A DNA stretch of 64,000 bases, taken from assembly GCA_020849765.1 (NCBI GenBank), contig JADLAY010000007.1, positions 62,001-126,000 on the forward strand, given 5' to 3'. The notes under the pieces were generated by a model. That model saw only the letters and a list, made by a program, of their open reading frames with translations. It did no database searches and was not told where the DNA came from. Both the position numbers and the translations under genes were made by a program. Every line of letters starts with the position of its first letter. The first letter of the stretch is position 1. Positions 41,868 to 50,131 of the stretch are shown piece after piece. This DNA is from Anaerolineae bacterium (GTDB lineage Bacteria > Chloroflexota > Anaerolineae > Aggregatilineales > Phototrophicaceae).

Positions 41868-43952
41868 TCACCCCAGCGCGGCGCCGCGGTAAGCGCGGTT
41901 GAGCGTGTCCAGGCGGACGGGGATCATGCCGCTGGCGTACTTGCTGCGGTGCTCCTCTTCCAGCCAGAGCGGATCGTTGATGAAGAACGTGTCGCCGTCG
42001 TAACCGCGCGCGACCAACCAGTGCAGACCCGGATCGGCGCGCGGCGGGTTCGCGATCGTGTTCGGCAGCTGCAGATCGCGGTAGTAGACGAGCAGGATCG
42101 CCGGTTTGCCCGCGTCGATCAGCTTGGGCAGCTTGCTCCGCAGCGACGTGATGTTCTGCTTGACGTCTTGCAGCGCCAGCGGCAGATCGAACAGACCCGC
42201 AAGTTCGATCAGGTCGTTCCAGGTCGTGCGCCCGTCCTTGAGCCGCGTCAGGTCGATGACGTGCTTGTCCGGGCCGACCTTGCTGTAATAGCGCAGCAGC
42301 ATGAGGACGCACGTTTGGCCGCAGTCGAAGGCGCCGGTCGCGGTCGCGCTCACCTGCGAGATCCACGGCACTTCGAGGATGTTGACCTTGCGGTCGCCCG
42401 TGTCAGCCTCGACCGTCTCCATGAAGACCTGGTTGCTATCGACCGAGCGGGAGGCCGACCAGCCGCGGCTGTGATGCCACCAGATGAAACCGTTGGCCGT
42501 CGTCTGCGAATCACCTTCGACCTCGACGATTTCGCCGATGGTCAGGCGCTTGTTGGTCAGCGTATCATCGCCGGTGCGCGGCTCACTGCGCACGCGCAGC
42601 CCGTCGATCAGCACGCGGAACTGGATCTTGGCGGGCGTCGGCGTGACCGGTGTCACGATTGGCGCGACCAGATCCGGCTCCTCCACCGGCGCGACGCCAC
42701 GGCCTTCAGGCGCGGGTTCCGGCTCCGGTGCGGGCGGCGCAGGCGGCGCGACGATGACCTCGTCGGTCGGCTCGATCACGTTGCCGTTGGCGTCGAGCGG
42801 CAGCATCAGATATTCGGTGCCATCGACGCGCGCTGCTGCCGACCAGCCCTCTTCGTGCTCCCACCAGATGAAATCACCGCTGGCCGTCTTTGAATTCGGA
42901 TCGGCGTAGATGACCTCGCCGAACGTGAGGAAGCGATCTTTGATCAGCGTGGCGGTTTCGACGCGTGGCGCTGTGCGCACGCGCAGACTTTTGCGGTAGA
43001 CGACCTTGAACGGCTTGTTGAAGCGCGGATCGCGCGTCGGCGGCACCTCGGTATTGGCCGCTTGAACGACCTTGAGGAAAGCCGCGAAGATCTGTGACTT
43101 GGGCTGGTTGTTGAGATCGACAATGCCCGCGTTGCGCATGCCATCCGACCAGGCGAACCAGATCACGTTGGGGATATTCTTGCGGTAGCGCTTGGCGACC
43201 AGATCCTGGATGCCGTTCATGTACTGGATCACCATCGGGAACTGCTCCGGCGGGTACGGGATGTGCTCGGAGATGCCGATCTCGGTGATCCAGAACTCGA
43301 CGCCGGGGAAAGCGTTGATCATGTTCTGCAAGCCGGGGCTGAGCAGGCCGAACCAGCCGCCCCAGGCCGGTTTGCCGCTGAAGTTCGGCGGCCACTGGCC
43401 ATAGGGATGGATGCCGACCGCATCGACCGGCAGTTTGTTGCCCAGCTCTTTACGCACGGTCTTGAGATAGTTGATTGGGTCGTTACCGGCCAGCCCGCCG
43501 AAGATGACCGGCGCTTTCGAGTCGGCGTCCTTGATCGCCTTGGCGACCGCCTTAAGCACCTTGGCGAACTCCTTCGCATCGACGAAGACCGATGCGCCGC
43601 CAACCAGGTCGCCCTCGTTCCAGATCTCATAAGCCACGCCGCGGCCCTTGTAATGGGCGGCGATTTGCCCGCAACGCTCGGCGAATTCGCGCGCGTAGCG
43701 GTCGTAATCGCCGTTATCCCACGGCCCATGGCCCCAAAACGTCTCTTGATTCAGCACAAACAAAACTTTCGCACCAATGTTGTTGTAGCGGGTGACCACA
43801 TCGTCGTAGGTCTGGAAGGCGCTCTCAAGTGAGACCTGCGCCGCGTCGACGATGAAGACCACACGCACCCACTTGACCCCGGCCAGGGCGGTCGCCTCGC
43901 TCGGCTGCCCAACCGGATGACGGGGGTTGATGTTGATACCCCACTGCACCAT
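41868..43952 (-). CDS. Glycosidase-like TIM barrel fused to two SH3-type domains and a C39-like peptidase domain
   Basis: 694 residues. Residues ~1-300: (beta/alpha)8 barrel of the GH39/GH5 clan with acid/base E113 (YEIWNEGD) and candidate nucleophile E224 (WITEIGIS). Two bacterial SH3-like domains follow (~310-395 RKSLRVRTAPRVE and ~455-530 DGLRVRSEPRTGDD), joined by a Pro-rich linker (~405-440). Residues ~535-694 form a C39-like papain-fold domain: catalytic Cys in FDCGQTCVLMLLRYY, His in GLHWLVARGYDGDTFFINDP. No signal peptide is seen. It may act on cell-wall glycan/peptide or on a secreted partner. Domain calls by motif; activity not proven. Confidence 0.72.
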   Translation of the reverse strand: MVQWGININPRHPVGQPSEATALAGVKWVRVVFIVDAAQVSLESAFQTYDDVVTRYNNIGAKVLFVLNQETFWGHGPWDNGDYDRYAREFAERCGQIAAHYKGRGVAYEIWNEGDLVGGASVFVDAKEFAKVLKAVAKAIKDADSKAPVIFGGLAGNDPINYLKTVRKELGNKLPVDAVGIHPYGQWPPNFSGKPAWGGWFGLLSPGLQNMINAFPGVEFWITEIGISEHIPYPPEQFPMVIQYMNGIQDLVAKRYRKNIPNVIWFAWSDGMRNAGIVDLNNQPKSQIFAAFLKVVQAANTEVPPTRDPRFNKPFKVVYRKSLRVRTAPRVETATLIKDRFLTFGEVIYADPNSKTASGDFIWWEHEEGWSAAARVDGTEYLMLPLDANGNVIEPTDEVIVAPPAPPAPEPEPAPEGRGVAPVEEPDLVAPIVTPVTPTPAKIQFRVLIDGLRVRSEPRTGDDTLTNKRLTIGEIVEVEGDSQTTANGFIWWHHSRGWSASRSVDSNQVFMETVEADTGDRKVNILEVPWISQVSATATGAFDCGQTCVLMLLRYYSKVGPDKHVIDLTRLKDGRTTWNDLIELAGLFDLPLALQDVKQNITSLRSKLPKLIDAGKPAILLVYYRDLQLPNTIANPPRADPGLHWLVARGYDGDTFFINDPLWLEEEHRSKYASGMIPVRLDTLNRAYRGAALG

Positions 43953-44124
43953 GAGCTTCCCTCCTCGGCAAAGAAAAAGACAATGACCCGTTCGATCAGG
44001 TCACTTGATTGTAATGTTAATTAGGCCCGGTTGTTTTGCCAATTGAGTCGAAAATGGGTCTATCAGGCTGAGTTTGGTGGGCGAGTCTGTGCGGTAAAGC
44101 CTGCTTTGGTGATCTTTTCGCGAA

Positions 44125-44194
44125 CCTCACCCCCTCACCCCCTCTCCGCGCGCGGAGAGGGGAGTCGAAGTGTAGCGAGGCGGGGGTGAGGTGA
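44125..44194. repeat. Imperfect inverted-repeat spacer element (CCTCACC...GGTGAGG family)
   Basis: Outer arms CCTCACCCCCTC/GGGGGTGAGGTGA and a perfect 24-bp inner palindrome (CCCCTCTCCGCG/CGCGGAGAGGGG) at 44139-44162. Same family as 2856-2939. Confidence 0.8.
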
Positions 44195-44221
44195 ACGTGA
44201 GTCGCGTTTATTGATATGTGC

Positions 44222-44809
44222 TCATTCCAGCGCGTCGTCGACCATGCCCCCGGCGCTGAGGAAGTACTGCGGCGCGGCGTTGCGGTAGAGGTTGCGGCAG
44301 GCCTCGCGCAGGGAGGGTCCCTGGCCGCCGATGGCGACGGCGTTGTTGTGCGCGAACAGCCGCATCTTAACGCGCTGGCTCGGCGTATCGACCGCCTGAT
44401 AGACGATCATCATGCGCCAGTCCTGTGCGAAGACGGTCTGCGTCAGGTCGATCAGCGCGTCGAGCGTGCGCGCCGTGTCGGCATCGAGCCACTTGTCGTC
44501 GGCGAAGTTGGCCGGTCGGCGCACCGCATCCGCGGGGTTGGGGAAGACGGTGAAGTTCGCCTCCAGTTGCAGCCACAGATCGCGCAGGGCTTCGGCCAGG
44601 CTGGCGCGAGCGAGCACCTGCTCCTGGCGCCCGCCGAACTCAATCGACGCCTGCCAGACGCGCTTGTCGCCCTCAGGCTGCACTTTCACGGTCAGCGTCG
44701 CATCGGGGCTGTAGATCATGCTGATGAAGCCGACCGTCGCCTGCCAGGCCAGCAGGCCGTTTTCAGGGCGTTTGGGCAGGCGGGGCAGGCGTCGAGTTTT
44801 GCTATCCAT
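44222..44809 (-). CDS. Conserved hypothetical protein, unknown function
   Basis: 195 residues, MDSKTRRLPRLPKRPENGLLAWQATVGF. It overlaps the end of the upstream esterase gene by 8 nt, so they form an operon. The fold looks mixed alpha/beta, with WQASIEFGGRQEQVLARASLAEALRDLWLQLEANF and CRNLYRNAAPQYFL. No signal peptide or membrane segment, no recognised family or catalytic motif. Confidence 0.75.
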   Translation of the reverse strand: MDSKTRRLPRLPKRPENGLLAWQATVGFISMIYSPDATLTVKVQPEGDKRVWQASIEFGGRQEQVLARASLAEALRDLWLQLEANFTVFPNPADAVRRPANFADDKWLDADTARTLDALIDLTQTVFAQDWRMMIVYQAVDTPSQRVKMRLFAHNNAVAIGGQGPSLREACRNLYRNAAPQYFLSAGGMVDDALE

Positions 44810-46070
44810 CGTGTGGGTGGCCTTTACGTTGGTCGGATGTGTCCGGTGTTGATTCCGCGCCGACGTGTCCGTTGCTGCGCGCGGGATGATTGACGTTGTA
44901 GAGTCTCCATGCCAGGAAGCGGTCGATGTCGTACTGGACGATCTGGCTGCCCAGGCCCGAGAGAAAGGCGTCGAAGCCATGGCGCGCCCACGGGACGCGC
45001 AGCGTGACGACCGGCGTCGTGGTCGAGGCGAGCTTGTTCGCCAGCAGTTCGACGTGCGCGGGCGCGACCAGATCGTCACGGTAGCCGGCGATCAGCATCG
45101 TCGGCGGCAGGCCGTCGCGCACGTGCTCGGTCGGGCTGGCGGCGTTGTAATCGACCGGCAGGTCCGCCGTGGTGCCGCCGACGAAATCCGTGACCTCGGT
45201 GTGCGGCATCGAAATCCACAGGCGTAGGTCGGTCGGCGGGTAGATGGCGACGACTGCGGCGACTTCGCCGGGCGCCAGCGCAGAATAGGCCGCCAGCAGC
45301 GCCAGGTGTCCGCCGGAGGAACGCCCCAACAGGGCGACGCGCGCCGGGTCGACGCGGTAGGCAGCGGCGTAGCGTCGCACCCAGGCGACCGCAGCACACA
45401 CATCTTCCAGCGATTCTTTCCAGCGCGTCTCGGTCGAGAAGCGGTACTGAATGTCGAAGACGGTGTAGCCCAGCCCGGCCAGGTAGCGGTGGTGCGTGGT
45501 GAAGACCTCGCCCTTGTTGCCGGTCTTCCAGGCGCCCCCATGCACGGACACGATCGCTGGGTAGAGATCGCCCTGCGGTGGCGGCGCGGTCGGGCGGTAG
45601 ACGTCGAGCATCAGCGTGCGCTGCGGCGTGCTCAGGTAGACGACGTCGCGGTCGACCTCGCAAACGTGATTGCTGCCGAAGCGCCGTTCGCCCAGGCTTG
45701 TCTCCAGCGACCAGCGCCTCTGCGCGATGCGCACCTTCATATCCGGCGCGATCTCCTGGTCGTATTGGCTGCCGAGCGTGTCGCGCATGGACGCCTCGTT
45801 CATGCGGACGGCGCGGCGCACCTGGATGAACGGCACCATCGACATCGTGGCGCCGAAGGCACCGAGCGTGATGCCGAGCGGCGACTTGCGCCTGGGCAGC
45901 GCACCCAGGCCGAACGCGCCGACGCCGAACAGGGTGGCGATCCAGGAGAATTCGCCCAGGAGCATCTGAATCACCCAGGTGATATTTTGATAGCTGATGG
46001 TCGGCAGCGCGATCAGCAGTGCCATCGTCGCCGAAAGCGCGCCGAGTATTGCGGAGATGGTTCGACGCAT
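44802..46070 (-). CDS. Membrane-anchored alpha/beta-hydrolase (BD-FAE/HSL-type esterase)
   Basis: 422 residues. The N-terminal ~75 residues carry two to three hydrophobic segments (AILGALSATMALLIALPTI, WIATLFGVGAFGLGAL, LGITLGAFGATMSMVPF), anchoring the enzyme. The esterase part has oxyanion HGGAW (~176), nucleophile GRSSGG (~250), Asp in AGYRDDLV and His in WARHGFD. It probably hydrolyses an ester; substrate unknown. The gene overlaps the next gene (44222-44809). Confidence 0.85.
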   Translation of the reverse strand: MRRTISAILGALSATMALLIALPTISYQNITWVIQMLLGEFSWIATLFGVGAFGLGALPRRKSPLGITLGAFGATMSMVPFIQVRRAVRMNEASMRDTLGSQYDQEIAPDMKVRIAQRRWSLETSLGERRFGSNHVCEVDRDVVYLSTPQRTLMLDVYRPTAPPPQGDLYPAIVSVHGGAWKTGNKGEVFTTHHRYLAGLGYTVFDIQYRFSTETRWKESLEDVCAAVAWVRRYAAAYRVDPARVALLGRSSGGHLALLAAYSALAPGEVAAVVAIYPPTDLRLWISMPHTEVTDFVGGTTADLPVDYNAASPTEHVRDGLPPTMLIAGYRDDLVAPAHVELLANKLASTTTPVVTLRVPWARHGFDAFLSGLGSQIVQYDIDRFLAWRLYNVNHPARSNGHVGAESTPDTSDQRKGHPHDG

Positions 46071-46180
46071 AATCTTGAAGAAACTAACGGTTGACTCCCA
46101 ACTTTCATTTTAGTCGCATTTTGCGGAGTATGCGACCGTATTTCAGGGGGCTTCTGCGCAGGCGGAAATGCGCCGGAGTG

Positions 46181-46275
46181 CCCTCACCCTAAATCCCTCT
46201 CCCTAATGGCGAGGGACTTCCAGAAGTCCTTTCGTTTGCCTTCTCCCACGTGGAGAAGGAGTTGGGGGATGAGGG
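46181..46275. repeat. Imperfect inverted-repeat spacer element (CCCTCACCC...GATGAGGG)
   Basis: CCCTCACCCTAAATCCCTCTCCC at the left matches GGAGAAGGAGTTGGGGGATGAGGG at the right in inverted sense, with weaker match inside. It occurs in the spacer between the esterase and the secreted protein. Loosely related to 52827-52911. Confidence 0.7.
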
Positions 46276-46322
46276 AGAAAGAAATTATGCTTCTGCAACA
46301 AGGCCACCGATTTTAAACGCAA

Positions 46323-46349
46323 AGACGGGCGCTTTGTGGGCGCCCGTCT
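46323..46349 (-). terminator. Rho-independent terminator of the secreted-protein gene
   Basis: AGACGGGCGC and GCGCCCGTCT, perfect 10-bp stem with a 7-nt loop, 26 bp after the stop, with a short T-rich tail (TTTGCGTTT) on the minus strand. Confidence 0.75.
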
Positions 46350-46374
46350 GTGGATCACGTAGGCTCGCTAGGCG

Positions 46375-47214
46375 CTAGGCCAGCGGAAGACCGTTGAACG
46401 GGCCTTCGATGCGCGGGCCAGCGCCCATTTGCGTGCAGTCGGTGAAGCGGTAGACGTAGGCGTTGTCGAGCCCGCCCATCGGCGCGTTCAACTGCAGCTC
46501 GCCGGAGGTCAGCTTGTACAGGCTGATCGTGCCGTCCGGTGACGAGGCGATCAGCATGTTCTCTTCGACGTCGCCCAGGGCATGGATGTCATCCCACAGT
46601 TCGTGGATGATGTGCTGGCCCTGGCCGTCGACCAGGTGATAGACGTCGACGTAGCCGTTGGCGCAGTAAGCGAAGGCCGTCGCCCACGGTTCGGTGTTCA
46701 AACGGCCATCCGCCGCCAGCGGATTGCTCGTGTTGACGCCGCGCACGGTGCTGCCGCTGATAGTCAGGATGCCGCTGCCGCCGTTCGCCGGTTGCAGCAA
46801 CGGGGCCGAGAAATCGCTTGCGTGGAAGCTGGTGCAGCAGGCGCTGATGTCGTAGGCGCTGATGCGGTAGATGCCGGACGACAGTGCCGTGAAGCTGGCG
46901 ACCGCATCGTGCGAACCGGCGCAGTTGAGGACGCCGCTGTCGTTATCCGACGCGACGTAACCGCCATCGGGGCCGTAGACGATGAACATGGGGTCGATGC
47001 TGCCGGTCACGTCGGTTTCCGACTGCATGGCGCAGGCGAAGCGCACGCTGACGTTATCCCCGGCCTCGATCTGGACGAAGACGTCGAAATAAGTTCCCTC
47101 GGCCGCGCCAGAAGGATAGTTGAGATTCACAGAAACGTCGGCCGCCTGGGCAACCGCAGCAAACAAAAGGCTGCTCAGCGCGAAAATGGCGAGCACGATC
47201 AGATTCTTGCGCAT
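46375..47214 (-). CDS. Secreted protein of unknown function
   Basis: 279 residues, clear signal peptide (MRKNLIVLAIFALSSLLFAAVAQA). Two parts: an N-terminal ~130-residue beta domain resembling pre-peptidase-C (PPC)-type domains (FVQIEAGDNVSVRFACAMQSETD, FIVYGPDGGYVASDND, CAGSHDAVASFTALSSGIYRISAYD) and a C-terminal part of short strand repeats (YVDVYHLVDGQGQHI...NMLIASSPDGTISLYKLTSGELQL). Seven Cys suggest disulfides. No catalytic motif seen. Confidence 0.75.
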   Translation of the reverse strand: MRKNLIVLAIFALSSLLFAAVAQAADVSVNLNYPSGAAEGTYFDVFVQIEAGDNVSVRFACAMQSETDVTGSIDPMFIVYGPDGGYVASDNDSGVLNCAGSHDAVASFTALSSGIYRISAYDISACCTSFHASDFSAPLLQPANGGSGILTISGSTVRGVNTSNPLAADGRLNTEPWATAFAYCANGYVDVYHLVDGQGQHIIHELWDDIHALGDVEENMLIASSPDGTISLYKLTSGELQLNAPMGGLDNAYVYRFTDCTQMGAGPRIEGPFNGLPLA

Positions 47215-47447
47215 GATGGTGATACTCCTTGCGTTAAAGTGCCGCTTCTACAGCGCCAGATCAGCATAAGCGAGCACCGCTCCCGTTTCGTCATGACGAG
47301 TCGTGAATAATTCATAAAGAATTGTTAAGGATGAATCATGACAAGCCTTTGTCAAACATTCAGTGGCGTAACACAGCATACCGTCCACGGCGTCAGGCGA
47401 GACGCTAGAATCAAGCGGATATCCATAGCTGGAAACGCGCTGCCACG

Positions 47448-48119
47448 TTGAACACATCACCCCTCAGCACCGCACAGATCATTTTGATCGCTGCGCCGCT
47501 CGTCCTATTCGCCTCGACCTACGCCGCATTCAGGAGCGCGAAACGGTGGTTTTCGCCGCAGCGTGCCTATCTGCTCGGCTTCGTCTTCTACTGGGTGATC
47601 TGGTGCATTCTGCTTCCCTACTTGCTGATCGGCACAGACGGCTTGCGCCAGATGTTTACCCCTGCCGATCAGCCGCTGGGCGCTCCAGCGATTATCGGGT
47701 TGGTAGCGCTCGTGCTGCCTGCCGTCGGCGCGCCTTTCTTCACCGGGACGCTGGGGCGCCTGAAGGCGGTCACGCCCGCGATCCTTGTCGTCTCAATCTT
47801 GTTCGCCCTGGTGAATGGAACGGCGGAAGAAATCCTGTGGCGTGGGACCTACGTGAGCGTGTTTCCGGGCAACTGGATCTGGGGCTGGTTGTACCCGGCG
47901 CTTGGGTTCGGGCTGTGGCATCTGTCGCCGCAGGTGGTTTTCCCTGCCAGGAGCGGCGCATGGAAATTTGCCGTGTCGGCCATCTTCCTCGGCCTCGCCT
48001 TTGGCTGGGTCGCCTACAGCACCGGCTCGATCGTCTGGACGACCGTCTCCCACATCCTTCTCTATTGCGCGGGCCTCTCCGGCTTCTCGCTGCTCGCCAC
48101 GGCGGATAGTTCGAAGTAG
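47448..48119 (+). CDS. CPBP family intramembrane metalloprotease
   Basis: 223 residues with about seven TM segments. CPBP (Abi/CAAX-protease) motifs: EEILWRGTYV (motif 1, EExxxR), FGLWHLSP (motif 2, FxxxH) and a later VSHILLY (motif 3, H). The family does intramembrane glutamate-dependent proteolysis; substrate unknown. Start is TTG 47448 or nearby; no strong ribosome site. Stop TAG at 48117-48119; the same frame then continues into a remnant of another gene. Confidence 0.85.
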   Translation: MNTSPLSTAQIILIAAPLVLFASTYAAFRSAKRWFSPQRAYLLGFVFYWVIWCILLPYLLIGTDGLRQMFTPADQPLGAPAIIGLVALVLPAVGAPFFTGTLGRLKAVTPAILVVSILFALVNGTAEEILWRGTYVSVFPGNWIWGWLYPALGFGLWHLSPQVVFPARSGAWKFAVSAIFLGLAFGWVAYSTGSIVWTTVSHILLYCAGLSGFSLLATADSSK

Positions 48120-48332
48120 TCATCGCCGAAACGCGAAAAAACGAGCCAGTGGCAGCCAGGGCGCTTCTACATCGAGGAGCGCGACCTCACGCTGCCGTTC
48201 CCGCTCAGCGACGGCGAGTACGACCTCCAGTTGATCGTCTACCAGTGGTGGGATGGAGTGCGCCTGCACGCCCCGACCGCCGACGAGCACGACGTGCTCA
48301 CCGTGGGGCGGTATCTCGTGCACTCATGGTGA
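48120..48332 (+). pseudogene. C-terminal remnant of a GT39/ArnT-like membrane-protein gene
   Basis: The frame in line with the CPBP gene, beyond its TAG, reads WQPGRFYIEERDLTLPFPLSDG, then EYDLQLIVYQWWDGVRLHAP and VGRYLVHSW before TGA 48330-48332. This resembles the C-terminal module of the GT39 protein in this window (LPDDLAAGRYQVRLGVYHWATG...). No start codon or RBS precedes it. Only the last ~60 codons remain. Confidence 0.65.
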
Positions 48333-48419
48333 GGGTAGGTGAGGCGATCACGTTGCCGAAAGCGGTGGGCAAGCATACCTGTCTCCTCTACACGCTCGAA
48401 TGTATGCTTCAATCCCCGC

Positions 48420-49772
48420 CTAGGGCTTTGTCCATTTGTCGACCAACGTTTTGAGGGAGGTTGGTACACTCTCAGGTTTTATCATGCGAACTATCTGAGC
48501 ATACTTGTTTTTGCACCGGGAGCTAGATGCTATTCTTTCGGCGACAACCGTCTTGCGTCTTGGAAGCTCTAGCATTATCTGGAGTTCGCGCGGTGAAAAT
48601 CCCTCTATCATCTGCACATAGTAGACATCGGCAGCGTTTGATGTTCCGTATCGATTTCCGACTGAGCAAGTTATTACAGTTTCAACAAATTCTGTTTGCG
48701 TCGTAATTGGTACTGCAAGACTGGCTGTAAGGTTCAACAGCCTTTCTGCAAAAGGCGGCTCATTGTAGAAGTTGTCAAACGCATTATGAACCGAAAGTAG
48801 GGTCTTGCAGGCGCTAGAAATCATTGAGTGTCTCTCTGACTCTGAAAGCAATGTCAAGAGACTTAGATTCTCAAAAAATAGCAGTGATGCTTTGTGACGC
48901 TCTGTTTCGCCTTTTGCTTGGTATTCCTGATGGCGATTTATCAGGAGCGACCTTACACCGGGCGTGAACTTCGCGACGAAATTTCGACACACAGAAATTG
49001 AGTTTGTTCTTACATGTTCGCCTTGGTTTGGATCACAATAGATTCCATACAACATACCAAATATGATTTCTCGTTGAGCATCATAGGTGTTTTCAATCCG
49101 TTCACACCAGACTCGAAGCTGGTCAGTAGAAAAACCACTTTCTTTGACGGCTGCAATTAGGTCCTGAATGTTAACAGCTCGAGGATTCTGTAGATCGTTG
49201 AGGGCGAATCGACTGACTCGACTGAGGAAAGTCAACACCTCATCTTCATCCAGTTGACCGATAGTCGGATGGGCTGAAGAGAAGTTGTTCCGTATGTCTC
49301 TGCACTGATCGAGCATGAAGAATCCGTCCACAGAAATTAGATTTAACTTCAGGCAAAGACTCAAAAGCTCGCTGTCCTTCAGGTCGAGCAATTTGCTTTC
49401 GTCGAATTCATGCCCAGTGATCTGCGGAATTATGTTGATTCCAAAGCGTCGAACCTTCTCTCGGAGCTCTATGATGGCAGCATTCCAAGCGTAATTGATT
49501 GCGCTGTCAAATAGACCTGCCGCAACAGATACGCACAATCTAACAAGTCCTTCGTCTCGCAATTCTGACGGGATGCGAGAAAGCAATCGAGGAAGGTTAT
49601 TCCAGACATGTTCTATTTGATCATCCGTCGCCAGTACATCCCTAGGCGCTCCAAGTGCCGTTGTTAAGGCATCCAACATGGGAGATGTCAAGGCACTGAC
49701 CTGTGGAAGGGATACATCTCGTTTCTTGACTAATCCAGGGTTTACGATGCTAAGGTCGTCTTGTTCCGTCAT
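48420..49772 (-). CDS. AT-rich protein of unknown function with HEPN-like motif
   Basis: 450 residues, mostly helical, no TM or signal peptide. At residues 158-170 the sequence DIRNNFSSAHPT carries R-X6-H (R161...H168) preceded by helix, which resembles the HEPN RNase motif. The C-terminus LSPRELQIMLELPRRKTVVAERIASSSRCK could bind nucleic acid. The gene is AT-rich compared with its neighbours, and an integrase remnant lies 36 bp upstream of its start. A host-defence role is possible but is inference only. Confidence 0.65.
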   Translation of the reverse strand: MTEQDDLSIVNPGLVKKRDVSLPQVSALTSPMLDALTTALGAPRDVLATDDQIEHVWNNLPRLLSRIPSELRDEGLVRLCVSVAAGLFDSAINYAWNAAIIELREKVRRFGINIIPQITGHEFDESKLLDLKDSELLSLCLKLNLISVDGFFMLDQCRDIRNNFSSAHPTIGQLDEDEVLTFLSRVSRFALNDLQNPRAVNIQDLIAAVKESGFSTDQLRVWCERIENTYDAQREIIFGMLYGIYCDPNQGEHVRTNSISVCRNFVAKFTPGVRSLLINRHQEYQAKGETERHKASLLFFENLSLLTLLSESERHSMISSACKTLLSVHNAFDNFYNEPPFAERLLNLTASLAVPITTQTEFVETVITCSVGNRYGTSNAADVYYVQMIEGFSPRELQIMLELPRRKTVVAERIASSSRCKNKYAQIVRMIKPESVPTSLKTLVDKWTKP

Positions 49773-49808
49773 TCTAGTCTCATCACTCTAGAGCTATTGT
49801 CATCCACA

Positions 49809-49919
49809 TTAACGCAGCAAGAATTCATTCTTCGTCGTCAAGTCGTTGGTGTAAATGGCACTCGTGGTCACGGGAACATGACCAAGCAACTCTTGTGTCA
49901 TGTTGAGAGGAACCTCGTC
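49809..49919 (-). pseudogene. C-terminal remnant of a tyrosine recombinase/integrase gene
   Basis: A minus-strand frame reads DEVPLNMTQELLGHVPVTTS AIYTND..FLLR then TAA. The pattern QELLGHxxVxTTxxYT is the last helix pair of XerC/D-type recombinases, with His and the nucleophile Tyr (IYT) present. Upstream in this frame the sequence loses similarity and meets TAA after ~20 codons, so only the catalytic tail is left. Confidence 0.7.
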
Positions 49920-50131
49920 TGTAACTTGCGTAGCGTCTATCACTAGAATATTCTCAATAGGATTACTCTTCTGATTTGATTATACACTAGCTGGCGATGC
50001 GATTGAACCCCTGTTTAGACTGATTAGTTTTACCCTGACGATGTCGTCCATGGATTCCATGCACAAGATCAGGATGCTCAATCGCATGTGGTGACAGGGT
50101 ACAGAATTTGGCAAAACCAACCCGGCCCCCC

